This document shows, piece after piece, positions 20,679 through 32,150 of a stretch of DNA of 64,000 bases. Origin of the DNA: Adiantum capillus-veneris (lineage: Eukaryota > Streptophyta > Polypodiopsida > Polypodiales > Pteridaceae); the NCBI GenBank assembly GCA_014529385.2, contig CM043944.1:83128884-83192883 (forward strand), in the 5' to 3' direction. The position numbers and the translations under genes were made by a program. How positions within the stretch are numbered: position 1 is the stretch's first letter; the number at the start of each line of letters is the position of its first letter. Under the pieces are notes generated by a model. It was not told the DNA's origin, made no database searches, and saw only the letters and a list, made by a program, of their open reading frames with translations.

Positions 20679-21208
20679 CAGCCTCTTCAATTTCATTTTT
20701 TCTCGTCTGCCTTTCCATGATCTTCTTCCGAAGGTTCTCATCGATTTTTTCTCAAATTCTGTTTGAACAAGCAATGTGGCTTTTTCAGTTGGTTTGTTTT
20801 TGGCAGCTTCTTGAGCTTGAGCTCGAGTCATCAGGTTTAAAGGAATGGCAGCTTCTTGAGCTTGAGCTCAAGTCATCAGGTTTAAAGGAATGGTAGGTTC
20901 TACCTCGGATCCGCTTGAAGAAGGCATCACGCCTACAACATTCATTGTTGCTTTCCCTTTGTAGTTTGGATTTTTAGCACAGTGTTGGCGTAGATCGCCT
21001 ATCCCACAACGTTCACAGAATACAAATAATTCTATTTGTGGACCCTTGTTTTGACAACTTTGTGCCCAATGATCACCTCCACACTCATAGCATGGACCTT
21101 CTTGTTTTATAGCTGGTGATCCAGCTAATGGTTGTTCTTGCCTTGTGAGGATGTTCTTTGAACCAAAATCATGATTGGCTATGAACATGAGCGTATTCAC
21201 ATCCATGG
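20679..21208 (-). pseudogene. gag: GP3 gag fragment with zinc knuckles, between GP1 and COP-A
   Basis: Frame 21206-20868 continuing leftwards. It has a short-type zinc knuckle CYECGGDHWAQSC, close to the CYECGGPHRVAEC of GP1, and an altered one (CERCGIGDLRQHC) with His displaced. After it come PLNLMTRAQAQEAA twice and a Lys-rich stretch (GRRSWKGRREKMKLKR) that is broken by GP1 at 20674. COP-A interrupts it on the right at the ATGG of MDVNTL. It binds RNA in related elements. Confidence 0.65.
20801..20890 (-). repeat. 45-bp in-frame duplication in GP3 gag
   Basis: The unit starting TGGCAGCTTCTTGAGC occurs at 20801 and 20846. It is 45 bases, exactly 15 codons, and the copies differ at one base seen (CTCGAG versus CTCAAG). 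On the minus strand it doubles LMTRAQAQEAA just before the basic region. Confidence 0.85.
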
Positions 21209-21435
21209 TGTTGGAATTAGCGTTGCAGAGAAACGCACACAGCTTGGAGAAGACGAAGGAAGCTCAAGGCACACAATAGAGAGTGTGTTACTTAGTATGC
21301 AATGGAAAGATAGATAGCCCTAGAGTGATGGGCGTATGTACAATGCTCGGGGGAAAAAACCTCCTAAAGAGGAAAAAAATGCCCTGGCGGTCCTAGTGTG
21401 TTCACACACATCACTACCACATGTATATGGTAACA
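21209..21435 (-). repeat. COP-A 3' LTR
   Basis: 227 bp, in plus orientation TGTTGGAATT...ATGGTAACA. Confidence 0.92.
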
Positions 21436-21447
21436 AATCCCCCCTGG
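21436..21447 (-). other. COP-A polypurine tract
   Basis: Minus strand CCAGGGGGGATT directly upstream of the 3' LTR. Confidence 0.75.
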
Positions 21448-21510
21448 AGTGATGCGGTGAACGAGAACTGGCACATGAGTAAAGGGAAGTGCCATGCCCT
21501 GAGGACACGA

Positions 21511-22512
21511 TCAGTCCACAAAGGGGAGTACGCCCAAAGCTTTGCGGAAAGCTTCAAGCTTCTCACGAGACAATGCCTTTGTGAAAAGATCTGCAAGGTT
21601 GTCTTGTGTTGGCACATAAGCCAAGCTGATCTCTCCTGCTGAGAGCCTCTCCCTGACATAGTGGTAATGCACTTCAATGTGCTTTGTGCGAGCATGAAAA
21701 ACTGGGTTCCTCGCAACTGCCAATGCGCTCTGATTGTCAGTGTAGATAGTGTTGACAGTGTCGTGTCCAACACCCAAATCAGCCATAAGGCGTCTGAGCC
21801 ATACACACTCAACCGTAGCTATGAAGACTGCCCTGTACTCAGCCTCACAACTCCAAGTGGCCATAGTAGGTTGCTTCTTGCTCAACCATGATATACATGA
21901 ACTGCCAAGCATGAAACAAAAACCACTAGTGGACACTCGCATGTCAAAACAACCAGCACAATCTGAGTCTAAAAAAGCATATAAGTCTGGTGGCAATGAT
22001 CCCCCCTTGGGATAAAAAAAGCCAAGATGTAAAGTGCCACTAAGGTAGAGGAAAATCCTCTTCACAGCCTGCCAATGCTTAGACCCTGGGCTATGCATAA
22101 ATCTGTTGACCTGTAAGACTGCAAACTGAATATCTGGCCTCGTGTTGCATACATAAATGAGGCAGCCAATAGATGTTTGGTAAAGAGTGACATCAGCAGG
22201 ATCGCCAGCATCATGTAGACTCAAATTCAAACTTGTTTCCATGGGAGTGGCAATAGGTTTGCAATACTCAAGTCCAAACTTACATAGCAATGTCTCTATG
22301 TAGCTTTTCTGACACAAGGCAATACCACCATCACACTGCTTAAACTGTATACCCAAGTAATGATGCAACAGCCCCAAATCTTTCATCTTGAAAGTAGCAT
22401 TCAAATCAGCCTTAAATTCAGCAATATGTCTCTCATTTGGTCCAGTGATCAGCAAATCATCGACATAAAGAACCACAATGAGAAGTACATCACCCTCACG
22501 CTTTACATACAA
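21511..22512 (-). pseudogene. COP-A reverse transcriptase C-part and RNase H
   Basis: Copies element RNA into DNA and removes the RNA strand. 333-codon frame. The RT catalytic motif is LYVDDLLITG near the start, followed by FKMKDLGLLHHYLGIQ and the copia block TRPDIQFAV. RNase H has AFLDSDCAGC, SCEAEYRA and YTDNQSALAVARNPVFHART. The end is LADLFTKALSREKL. This part alone is uninterrupted; it is cut off from the RT start by stops. Confidence 0.85.
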
Positions 22513-22899
22513 TGTGCTTTCTGTTGGATTGTTACGAAAGCCTCATTTGACCACATGAGTGTCAGTATTCTCATACCAAGCACAACGAGATTGCTTCAAC
22601 CCATACAAAGCCTTCTTACAGCTGCGTTACATAACTTCCTAAAATATGTCACCATTCAAGAAAGCAGTAGCAATGTCTGATTGATGTACATCCCAACCAA
22701 AATGAGTTGCCAATGCACATAGAAAACGCACAGTAGTCATACGACAAGTGGGAGAAAAAGTCTCTTCGTAATCTATGCCTTTTTGCTGTGCATAACCTTT
22801 TGCAACAAGTCGAGCCTTATGGCGATCAATCTCACCATCTAGCTTGCGTTTCAATTTGTAAACCCACTTCGTACCAATGGCCTTTTTTCCAGGAGGCAA
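22513..22899 (-). pseudogene. COP-A reverse transcriptase N-part
   Basis: Frame 22899-22639 has GTKWVYKLKRKLDGEIDRHK, ARLVAKGYAQQKGIDYEETF and HQSDIATAFLNGDIF, classic copia RT blocks. A TAG follows GDIF where a codon is expected before EVM. Bases 22513-22638 continue in other frames. So RT is broken at least twice. Confidence 0.8.
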
Positions 22900-23702
22900 A
22901 TCACATAAAGTCCATGTGTCATTTCTATAAGTGCATCATATTCTGATTGCATGACAGCCATCCAATTATCTGAATTCTGTGCTTCATCAAAGGACAGAGG
23001 CTCCTCACCATCATGTAAGCTAGACACAGCCAAAGCATAACAATCTGATGCATAAGATGCATGGCGAGAGCCTGAACGAGTACGACTAAACAAAGGTGCA
23101 TCCAATTTACTGTCATGCAAAGTGTGCACCAGCCATTTCGGCATACCTCTAGCCTGCTCATTTTCAGCCCTTTCCTCATCAAGTACATCATGTACATCTG
23201 CATCAGTAATAGGCTGATCTGTAACATTTTCAGAAACCCCCATAGGATGTACATTTGCCTCATTGGAAATTACATTCATATGTCCACCACTGAAAAGAGG
23301 CAACAAAGTGTCATAAATGTCCCGTGAGCTTACATTACTTTCTCTAGTACATGACAGCAAGGGCTGAACAAAATCTTCCACAAACACTACATCCCGTGAA
23401 ACCAGAATACGCTTTGTTTGTGGATGATATAACTTGTAACCTTTGCTTTCAACACTATAACCAACAAGAATACATTTGACAGCCTTATCATCCAATTTTC
23501 TACGTTGTGTTTGTGGCACCAAAGCATATGCCAAACAGCCAAAAGCACGCATGTGCTCAATAGAAGGCTATCTATCATGCCATGCTTCATATGGAGTAAT
23601 AGACTGCAAATCTTTCATAGGACACCTGTTAAGTACATAAGTGGCACACATGATGGCCTCAAGCCAAAAAGAATGTGGCAAAGCTTGACTTTTGACCATA
23701 CA
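22851..23702 (-). pseudogene. COP-A integrase C-terminus and linker to RT
   Basis: Frame 23552-22851 has MRAFGCLAYALVPQTQRRKL and CILVGYSVESKGYKLYHP, the usual copia integrase C-terminal block, then a variable linker, and WMAVMQSEYDALIEM at the RT entrance, where the frame is lost. Bases 23553-23702 carry CATYVLNRCPMKDLQ in frame with stops. Confidence 0.75.
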
Positions 23703-24284
23703 TCATGCCATTTCCGTTAGTGACCAGTTTTTCCTCTCAGCAACACCATTTTTCTGAGGTGTATAAGGCACTGTACATTGGTGTTTTATCCCACGACTAG
23801 CCAGAAATGCATTAAATTCATGAGACATATACTCCCCCCCTCGATCGGAACGGAGGGTGCCCATAGTACATTTCGAGACATTTTCAGCCATAGACAAAAA
23901 TTGTTTGAAGCACATAGAAACTTCGGACTTCGCTTTAAGCAGAAATACCCATGCATGCCTGGATTGATCATCAATGAAAGTCACGAAGTACAGGTGATTG
24001 CCCAAGGACGGAGTTTGCATGGGCCCACAAACATCACTATGCACAAGTTGTAACCTGCATGTGGCCCGAACTAAACCATCCTTTGGAAACTTAGAACGCT
24101 GCATTTTACCCAAAATACAGCCTTCACAAACATGTTTGACAGGTGATTCAAGAGGCGGCAAAGAAGCAACCATATCAGATTTCTACAAACGCAGTAAACT
24201 GGCAAAATTCAGATGACCAAAACGTGCATGCCAAAGTTTTGTATCTGAAATAGCCCTTGAATCTGCAACAACATTTGCAAAATT
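23703..24284 (-). pseudogene. COP-A integrase
   Basis: Joins element DNA to the host chromosome. The zinc part has HARFGHLNFASLLRL and CEGCILGK. The catalytic D, D, E are in LVHSDVCGPMQ, LRSDRGGEY and PQKNGVAERKN. A TAG after LLRL splits the zinc part from the core. The core itself (24173-23703) is open. Confidence 0.8.
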
Positions 24285-24686
24285 TTATCCACACTTGTCA
24301 TACAAAGTGAGCTTATATAGCCCACGGCACAAAAGGCCAGATGCAACAATTTCATCACCAAAACTGAGATCATGAACTGTACATCTGTCATCCACAATTT
24401 TGACTACAAGTCCAAGTCTAGCAAGTGCGGATACAGACAAGAGATTCTTCTTGATCCCAGGTACATAAAGTGCATCAACAAGTGTGAAGGACCTGCCATT
24501 TGCAGCAGTAAGCACAATCTTTCCAACTCCCTGAACCGGATAAGAGGCATTATTGGCACAAGTGACTGAATTCCCATGAGGGACAGACTCGAGAAAGGTG
24601 AACAATTCACGATGTGAGGTAATGTGCTTTGTAGCACCACTGTCAAAATACCACACATGTGAATCTGCAGCACAACTGACAAGCAT
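24285..24686 (-). pseudogene. COP-A protease
   Basis: Retropepsin that processes the polyprotein. 133-codon frame with WYFDSGATKHIT, the copia-type active site, and LYVPGIKKNLLSVSAL, the conserved later block. The catalytic triad is intact. A frame break separates it from gag. Confidence 0.85.
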
Positions 24687-24875
24687 GCATCATGGACGGC
24701 AGGATTGTAAGTGCACTGTGTGCTAAAAGCCCATTCTGCATCAACATTAGCAACTCAGTCTCCTTTCAGAGAAGACTCAACAATGGATGCATTTGTAGTG
24801 GAACCAGCATTTGCAGTGGAACCACCCTCTTTCTTCTTAACCTCTTTGGCCTTCAACTTAGGAGACGACTTGATC

Positions 24876-25667
24876 AAGTGATTTTTAGCTTTACATTAAT
24901 GGCAACGCATCTTGTTTTTGCCCTTATCACCAAAATTTCTAGATGAATTGCTACCAGCAGAAACATTAGGAACAGAAGTTTTGCCACTCGCAGCAGAACC
25001 ATAAGAAGTGTCCGCATTGCTGTTACCACCCTTTCTTTGAGAATCAATAAAAGCATAATGCATCAAACTTGACAACTTCTGGATTTCCTTGGGTCATAAG
25101 TCTCCAAGTACTAGCAAAAGTCTGGTAAGAATCTGGTAAGGCATCAAGAGTAGTCTGCACAAGGGAACTGTCTGAAATGATTTCACCTGCAGAAATAAGT
25201 TGCTCATTGATATCCTTGACACTAGCAAGGAAAGTGTCCATAATCTTCGACTCCAACTCTTTACGCAGCAAAGCAATTTTAGCCTCATTGCGACTTGCAT
25301 AAAGACCATCCAAAATTTCCCAAGCCTGTTTTGCAGATTTTGTTGAACGAATGTGAGGAACAATGGTGCGCTTCACAAACAACACAATCAATGCATGAGC
25401 ATGCACATCCTTTACATCCCAACAAGCTTGTTCTGTCGTAGGCAAAACAACTCTAATGGCAGCAATCCTTGCAGCAAGACCTACAACATCCTCAACATCG
25501 CATACATCCTCAGAACCAGGACGTACATCAATGCCCTGCACAATGTTCCAGACGCCCTTTGAGACAAGAACATGTTGCATCATATAAGCCCAGATAGGGT
25601 AGTTGTCCCCATCCAACCTATCCTCAACAGCAAACATCTTGAACACATATGTGTTGTTGTCAACCAT
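24876..25667 (-). pseudogene. gag: COP-A Gag
   Basis: Copia Gag of the UBN2 type. The likely start is the minus-strand ATG at 25665-25667 (MVDNNTYVFKMF). It has YPIWAYMMQHVLVSKGVWNI, SAKQAWEILDGLYASRNEAK and ALPDSYQTFASTW. The frame ends at 25044; a neighbouring frame continues Ser/Asn-rich sequence to a zinc knuckle at about 24905, where CHxCKAKNHLIKSSP has a stop in the second position and Ser in place of the last Cys. So it is broken and RNA binding is lost. Confidence 0.8.
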
Positions 25668-26030
25668 GGTAAATGTTGCACCTGGTGTGAAAACTGCCCG
25701 AAAATAGGAGAAATGGAGCAGGAACAACACGTGCTATATAGCACAAACCATAGAAGACTATGAGGCACCTGTTATGTAGAAAATGGCACTGAAAATTGTT
25801 TTGCACAAAATGATGAAATAGCCTATGCAGTACTGCCTGTAGTGGAAACGGAGGCCGAAATGAGCCCAAATCAAAAATCTGAGTAGGCTGAATCTGCGCA
25901 GACTGAGCTCTTCGACCTCTCCCGAAATTTTTGTCGACTTGCGAACGCTTGCCAAATCTCACTGAAATTGAAGAAAGTGAGCAGGCATGTGCTTGAGCAG
26001 CTGGCGACTAAGCCCGGGAGGACACAACCT

Positions 26031-26042
26031 GCTCTGATACCA
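26031..26042 (-). other. COP-A primer-binding site, initiator tRNA-Met
   Basis: Minus strand TGGTATCAGAGC, two bases inside the 5' LTR. Perfect match to the plant consensus. Confidence 0.92.
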
Positions 26043-26044
26043 AT

Positions 26045-26270
26045 TGTTGGAATTAGGGTTGCAGAGAAATGCACACAGCGTGGAGAAGATGAAGGAAGCT
26101 CAAGGCACACAATAGAGAGTATGTTACCTAGTATGCAATGGAAAGATAGATAGCCCTAGAGTGATGGGCGTATGTACAATGCTCGGGGGGAAAACCTCCT
26201 AAAGAGGGAAAAAATGCCCCGGCGGTCCTAGTGTGTTCACACACATCACTACCACATGTATATGGTAACA
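26045..26270 (-). repeat. COP-A 5' LTR
   Basis: 226 bp with the same ends as 21209-21435, followed by the CATGG duplication. Confidence 0.92.
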
Positions 26271-26739
26271 CATGGAGTACTGGTTTCTCACGGGTTGCGG
26301 CATATACGTTGACTGAGTGTAGTTGACTACTACTCTACCATCATTCAAAACAGGTGGTTGTTGCCCTATCACACATTGTGGCTTTGACTGAGTGTTACAC
26401 CATGGAGTGGGATGATCCCCTCCACAAGTATGACATCTCCTCAATTGAGGTTGTTGTACATCTAAGTTTTGTTTGTACCCTTGGTTTATTCTTCTAATTA
26501 CCCCCTCGACACTTGATCAATGATTGGTTCCCAAGGAGTTTGGACATCTTACTTTGTGGTGGGTTTGCTCTTCGGAGAAGAGGCACTACTAGTCATGTTG
26601 CCTGTATCTTCAGTCACCTCTCCATAGGCCTTGCAATTGTCAACTAGGTATAGAGCTTCTCTAGTGACTTGCTCAAACATCATGCATCCTTTCAAATGCA
26701 CGTCCTTTTTGAGAGTTTCGTTCCTCAAGCACTGTCTTA
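26271..26739 (-). pseudogene. gag: GP3 gag fragment, right of COP-A
   Basis: Minus-strand reading has MMFEQVTREALYLVDNCKAY, then a stop, then IRRINQGYKQNLDVQQPQL and the short zinc knuckle CHTCGGDHPTPWC. It meets the 21208-20674 fragment once COP-A is removed. At least one stop and one frameshift are present. It ends abruptly at about 26739, where NC4 LTR sequence begins, so the Gag N-terminus and the 5' LTR of GP3 are missing. Confidence 0.65.
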
Positions 26740-27335
26740 TCTTCTCTACATTTTATTATGTCATGAAGTAGTATTACACTCTCATTATTCTAGATTTGAG
26801 AGAGGTATGTACTTCTTGCTTTGATCTTAACTCTCTTCTTCCCTAAGTATTTCAATTAGTTGATTACTTCTCTAATTCTTTTGATTAGTGTAGTATGTGT
26901 GCACTCTTGGTCATGTCATTAGAGTTTGTGCCTAATTGTGTGCTTAAGTGTGTGAAGGTTTAAGAGCCTTGAGCTCAATGCCACTTGTGTGTGATGTGAT
27001 TAGAGTACCTTGGTTGGCATGTGATGATTGGAAAAGCCAACTTCAATGCAATTAGTGTGTGATTTGATCATGGATGCTTGTGTTGATTGTGTTCTCGTGA
27101 GTCCGCATTTGGTGGACTTGATGTGTCTAGAAGTTGATAGATTAGTGATTAGAGAATGATTAGAGTTAGTCTTGCCATGGCTAATCTCTACTTGCATTAG
27201 TGAGGTATTCTCTTGAATCCTCTATTTCTATTCATGCAATGTTCGTGCTTTCATGCCCTAGTTGAGTTGCTAATCTACTGATTTGATAATTTTGTGTGGG
27301 TTGCAATTAGGTCGTTGCTACAATTCCTCACAACA
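26740..27335 (+). repeat. NC4 5' LTR, truncated
   Basis: Matches 44945-45561 with scattered differences; the first 384 bp are missing. The junction with GP3 has the short shared sequence GTC. Confidence 0.8.
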
Positions 27336-27337
27336 TT

Positions 27338-27355
27338 TGTCGCCGCTGTCAGGGA
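27338..27355 (+). other. NC4 primer-binding site, degenerate tRNA-Asp type
   Basis: TGTCGCCGCTGTCAGGGA differs at three positions from the GP1 site. Confidence 0.6.
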
Positions 27356-29422
27356 TCAATAACCTGAGAATAACCTAAGCTAGTGAGTATAGGATGTTTA
27401 GAATAGAGTAATTTCACTACTAATTCCATTGGTTTTTGAGTGTGTGTAACTCAATTTTCGTTTGATTTGATGATGTTGTGCAAGTAATTGAAGCTAATTG
27501 TTGAGTTATGAATACCCCAAACCCCCAATTCCACTCCCAATTTCACTAATTTCAGACTAACTCTTGCTAATTTCTCTTCATTTCCATGCTAATTTTACTA
27601 ATTTCATGATAACTTTTGACTAAATTTGTTAACCTAACCGCTAACATTTGAAGTGTAATCTATGTTAAATCCCTTTTTAAGAGGTGGAATCATCACTCTA
27701 ATCAAGTTAATTGTGCTAAGATGATTTGAATGTTTGATTTTTGGCCTATGATGGTCAATTTTGGAGTCGATTTGATGGTGCATTACACACTTGTGTGTGC
27801 AATGATGCATCTTCGCATGGAGCAAAGCAATAGCTTGGAGTGTGATTACGATGATGTAAGTGCATTCACTTGCTCATGTCAATTCTTGATTGATGAATGT
27901 GGTTCATCGTGTTCTAATTATTTGCTGAAATTAGGTGTGTAACTCAATTGACCTACACTTTGCACCTAATTTGATTCACTTGGAATGAAATTGATGGTGA
28001 AATTTTGACTAATGAACCTTGTGTGTGCAAGATAATGCTTAATTCTCATCAAGAATTCAAGTGTGTGCATAAAAGTCATTGTGTGTATAATGCACCAAAG
28101 AGGGAAAAAACTGTCAAAAAATTCAAGTGTGTGTGCACCTAGTTTTGAGTGTGTGCATGCATAGAAATTGATAAAATTGACGATACATGAGTATGCAATC
28201 ATGTAATTGATGTGAATGCTAGGCTAATTCAATCATTGGATAAGCCTAAATACCAAAAAATTGGGCAAAGATTGAGTGTGTGTGCCCATCCAAGACCACT
28301 TGGTTTTCAATGATTGATGGTCAATTGGAGCACCAAAATTCTTTTTGAATGTAAAATGTGGATCAAATATGTGTGCAATCATTAGGGATAGGCCTAAATG
28401 CATTGCCAATTGAGCCAAATTTGATCATTTGTGCTTAATTTTTTAGTGTGTGCATTGCTTGATTTTTGGGAAAAATTAGTGTTAATTTTTTAGAAATTGA
28501 ACATGCATGCATTCAATTATGTTTGATTGAGCTTGCAATTTGGCCATTGAAATGAGGAATTGATGGATTTTTGGCATATAAATTCGGTCTAAATTTGGCT
28601 GTGTGTGCCTACCCAATGGCATTTGATGTCCAAATTGAAGATGAATGATTGGTCTTGGTTGCCAATTGTGATGATTAAAAGACCTTAAAAAGTGAGGAGT
28701 GTATGATTGACTTGAGATGATTCAATTGCTATTCAGTTGAAAATGATTTTATGAATTACAACTGTTATGTATGCTAATTGGATATGGTAATTTGTGCATG
28801 CCATATAAATCAAAAGTATGTAGCAATGTGATGACAAACCAACTTAGATTTGGATGATTGTATATGGGATATGAGCAACTTAAGGTTGCAATGATTGAAC
28901 AAATTGGATTTGAATTGGCTATGGACAATTAGGTCACTTGTTTGTGCCAATTGGATTTGAGCGTTTGAGTGATAGTATGCATGAAATTTGATCTATTTTC
29001 GAAGAGGTGTATCACTGAATTGCATGATTGATTGATGGAGCATGATTTTGTGCTAGTAAAAGGGAGATGTATCGATCACGTCTTGAGGAGTACTACACCT
29101 TGCATGTGCACAAGTGAAAGTTATCACAATGCAAAGGAACTTAAAATCCAAAATGTGCTATAGCTTAAAATTGTTCAAATTCACGCTATCTCAAATTGAA
29201 TCATGGGAGGTCGTGGCGCATCCTTGAAAGAATTGAACATGCAATGTTAAATTAATCGAAAGCTCTCGATCAATGAAAATCAAAAATATGTGACACCTCA
29301 ATTTTTGTTATGCTTTTTCAATTCGAGCTAAGATTGATGTTTGACAGAATGCATTAACATTCAACCATTTACATGGTTTTTAGAAGAGTTATTTCATACA
29401 AAAAACCCGCAATTTTTCATAC
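27356..29422 (+). other. NC4 interior, left part, non-coding
   Basis: AT-rich, with frequent TGTGTGCA and TGATTGA words but no frame above 100 codons and no domain. Bases 29419-29422 (ATAC) are the target duplication of TAT. Confidence 0.5.
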
Positions 29423-31133
29423 TGATAGCCGTTTTTTGCTCTCTGTAATTTCCATAGTGAGTTACCTCACCCTATCAAATCACTCAAACACTGTGGTTAC
29501 CCTCACCCTTTCACTGTATATAGGTGTGTGTGAGTTACGGGACTTTTCCCATATCTTCTTAAAAACCCTCAATTAGCTAGTCACACTGGGCTAGTTGAGC
29601 CAAAAAATAAATTAAAAAAATATAAGTATATTATGACCCATTTGTGTGTAAATATCTCATTGTATATAGGGCCTAAATAAAAGGATTTTTTATAATTATT
29701 TTGGTATTTATTTAAATATTTCTATCTATGGTGTGTTATTTATGCTATGTACATTGACTCACCATTACCATATTTTTTCTTACCATTTTGCATACTCTTT
29801 ATTCCATATACAATTAACTTCATGCAAGCTTCTCTTATTTTTGGTGTAACTCCATCCCAACAAAAATCCAAAATAAACTAGTTCTATTTATGTGTATATT
29901 TTTTCACTATTGTGATTTTTTCATTCCTACATCTATTCTCTATTACTCTCATAAATTAGACCACCAAAAATATTCATCTTTTTATGGTAGACTTATAATG
30001 AGAGATTTATTTTGACCCCTTTATATTTTTTCTACCTATATTATTTATATTTGACATGTACATATTTTTTTTAGACCCCTCAATATTTGATTTTCTTAGT
30101 TGTACTATTCACTTATATCATGATCTCAATAATATCTTCAATTATAGACCTACCAAATAAGGTCAAGGGTATGTGGCATGCATGCACTATGGGGGGCTCA
30201 CTCTTGGAGGTATTCAAAAGAATCATCCAAAGAAGGACCCCACAAGGACTTTGTGCAGTAGAAAAAAACAGTCGGTTTTGCTGAATTTTTTAAGATCACT
30301 TGCTCTCGGAATTTGAAAAGGTGATACAAACAAAAGTTGTAGCTTGTGGGCTGCACTTTTACCTCAAATTTTTTCATATTTGTTTGAGCTACCAGCTGTG
30401 AGCTATGATTTTATTGGTGGACCCCAGTTTGCCCATGCTATGCAGCCACACTCCCTGTTCCACTTTATCATTTTCCTCTTTCACACACACTTCTCCACTC
30501 ATCATCCCCACCTCTCTCACCACTCCTCTCTGCACCCTACTCACCTTCTTCTCAACCTTGAAGAATAAGAGAAACCATGGTGAAAAAATACATATACAAT
30601 AGTAATGAAACCACCTAGTCTCATTTTTCCTCATCCATATTACCCATATCTATGAAAAAACCACAAAATTCAGCCTCTTCTCTTGAAAGACAGCATCATG
30701 GTGATTGATTACTCATGTTCACTTACCTTGGCTCCCAAGGAAGGTCAAGAGTGGAGAAAAAACGTACCGTCAAAGCTAGTGGACTGTCAACAAGCGTCAA
30801 AATTGACCCTACTCAAGACACTTGGAGCATCAACATTGTAAGAAATCCATATTTTCTTACCTATCAAGAGTTTTTTCTTCCTTATTTGTATCCTACTTGG
30901 ATACTCCCATTGTAAATATCCAATTCCATTTGTAAATCAATAAAAATACTAACTCTACTAATTTACTAACACTAACCTACTATGAAAAGTCCTATCACCT
31001 CCACTTCTCTCCTCTCTCTCTTCTTCATCTATCCACACCAACTTCTTGATAATTCCAAGCAAAAGAAATTAGATAAGTGCTGAAAATCTAACCCAACCAT
31101 GGTTAGAGGAGTAACCCTAGCCCTCAAAATTGC

Positions 31134-31140
31134 TATAAAA
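31134..31140 (+). promoter_or_regulatory. TAT 5' LTR TATA box
   Basis: TATAAAA followed by GGAGGGTGTAG. The 3' LTR lacks this box because of a 112-bp deletion. Confidence 0.6.
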
Positions 31141-31624
31141 GGAGGGTGTAGCTAGCACAAAAGGGGAGAGCCATAAGCAAGAGCACTATGCTATAGCTTG
31201 AGAAGCCAAGCTCAACCTCTCTAGAAGGAGCTCTTGAGTGGAAGCTCATTGTCTTATGCATGTGCATGTGTTGTAATAGGGGTGATTAGCAAGGGAACTC
31301 TATGCCATTGTAAGAGAGAGAGTGATAGCTTGTCTCTGGGTGTTGTCATCAATTTAGCCATAAATCCCACATACTGTAAGAGGGCGACAGGGTGGAGAGG
31401 ACTCCCCTGGCCTTAAGACAATGATTGGGGTGGCTTTTCTTGTGATGTGTGTGGTGTAATTTACTCAAGCTATGTTGAACAAATACTTATCTCACTTTGA
31501 TTGGTCATGACAGATTTGTAAGAAGGTATTAATGCAACAAGCACCCCCTCCCCCTTCTCTCTCTTTCTTACATATAAAATTGTGTTTGCTTGATCATTGC
31601 CGATACATTTCAAAGCAGCCCGAG

Positions 31625-31627
<3 letters not shown>

Positions 31628-31673
<46 letters not shown>
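31628..31673. repeat. (CT)n microsatellite in TAT 5' LTR
   Basis: CT run of about 46 bases, matched by a slightly longer one at 40970-41018 in the 3' LTR. Confidence 0.95.
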
Positions 31674-31676
<3 letters not shown>

Positions 31677-31841
31677 GCGTCTTAGTTTGCATCCAAAACT
31701 AGGTGGTGCCCCAAATTTGTGTAGGGTTAGGGTGTGTGTTTGTTTTTTTTTTTCCAACCCCAACCAAATTGAGCAGCACGGGAGCCTAGAAGAGTGCTTA
31801 GAGGCCACTCTTCTTGTTGCCCGCCCCGGACCGCCTCAAAT

Positions 31842-31859
31842 TGGTACCCCCACTAAGGA
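31842..31859 (+). other. TAT candidate primer-binding site
   Basis: TGGTACCCCCACTAAGGA begins three bases after the LTR. The TGG start fits a tRNA 3' CCA end, but I cannot name the tRNA. Confidence 0.5.
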
Positions 31860-31916
31860 ACCACCTTGTGTATATTTTTGTGTAGGATCAATCTTTAGAA
31901 TAGTCAAGTAGTTTGC

Positions 31917-32129
31917 ATGAATCACGAGAATTTGTATGATCCTTTCATTCCGATTGCAAGGCAAAAGGTACACATAATTGTTAGTACTAAGTTGCAATTT
32001 CAACGCGTAATTCGTAGAATTTTAGGTTCTCTTAGGTTAGCCGAAATAAACGCTTCGGTAAATCCTTATATTTTGCCTCTCATTAGGTACGATCTTAGTT
32101 TCGATGTATACATCTTTGTTCTATTTTAG
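31917..32129 (+). CDS. TAT accessory ORF a1, 70 residues
   Basis: Complete frame from ATG 31917 to TAG. The 70 residues align without gaps to ORF a2 (32151-32363), with 27 identical positions by my count, clustered in ILPLIxYxxSFD and the ExxAS block. Both end in F-x-L-F. There is no cysteine cluster or clear membrane span; the protein is basic in the middle (RVIRRILGSLR). It lies between the primer site and gag, where plant elements usually have only leader. Function unknown. Confidence 0.6.
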   Translation: MNHENLYDPFIPIARQKVHIIVSTKLQFQRVIRRILGSLRLAEINASVNPYILPLIRYDLSFDVYIFVLF

Positions 32130-32150
32130 GAATTAGGTTATGTATAGAGC

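Larger units (their letters stand above)
21209..26270 (-). mobile_element. COP-A: Ty1/copia element, decayed coding
   Basis: Complete ends: LTRs 21209-21435 and 26045-26270, target duplication CATGG at 21204-21208 and 26271-26275, initiator-Met primer site and polypurine tract. Domain order on the minus strand is Gag, protease, integrase, RT and RNase H, the copia order. The LTRs differ at roughly ten or more positions in 226, so the insertion is older than GP1. Coding has several stops and frameshifts. It lies inside the gag of GP3. Confidence 0.92.
5616..26739 (-). mobile_element. GP3: split gag-protease LTR element, minus strand
   Basis: Read right to left: gag pieces (26739-26271, then 21208-20674, then 11224-10917), protease (10510-9791), a W(V/I)PK repeat tail (8340-7657), a non-coding 3' part, a polypurine tract and a 3' LTR (6506-5616). 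COP-A (21209-26270) and GP1 (11225-20673) are inserted in it, each with a target duplication, so the pieces belong to one element. No reverse transcriptase or integrase is seen. The 5' LTR and the start of gag are lost at a junction with the NC4 LTR at about 26739. All coding parts carry stops or frameshifts. It is a diverged relative of GP1 and GP2. Confidence 0.75.
29423..31838 (+). repeat. TAT 5' LTR
   Basis: 2416 bp, TGATAGCCG...CCGCCTCA. It contains a TATA box at 31134 and a CT microsatellite at 31628-31673. Compared with the 3' LTR it lacks 174 bp (present at 40492-40665), bounded by TGAT repeats. Confidence 0.9.
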
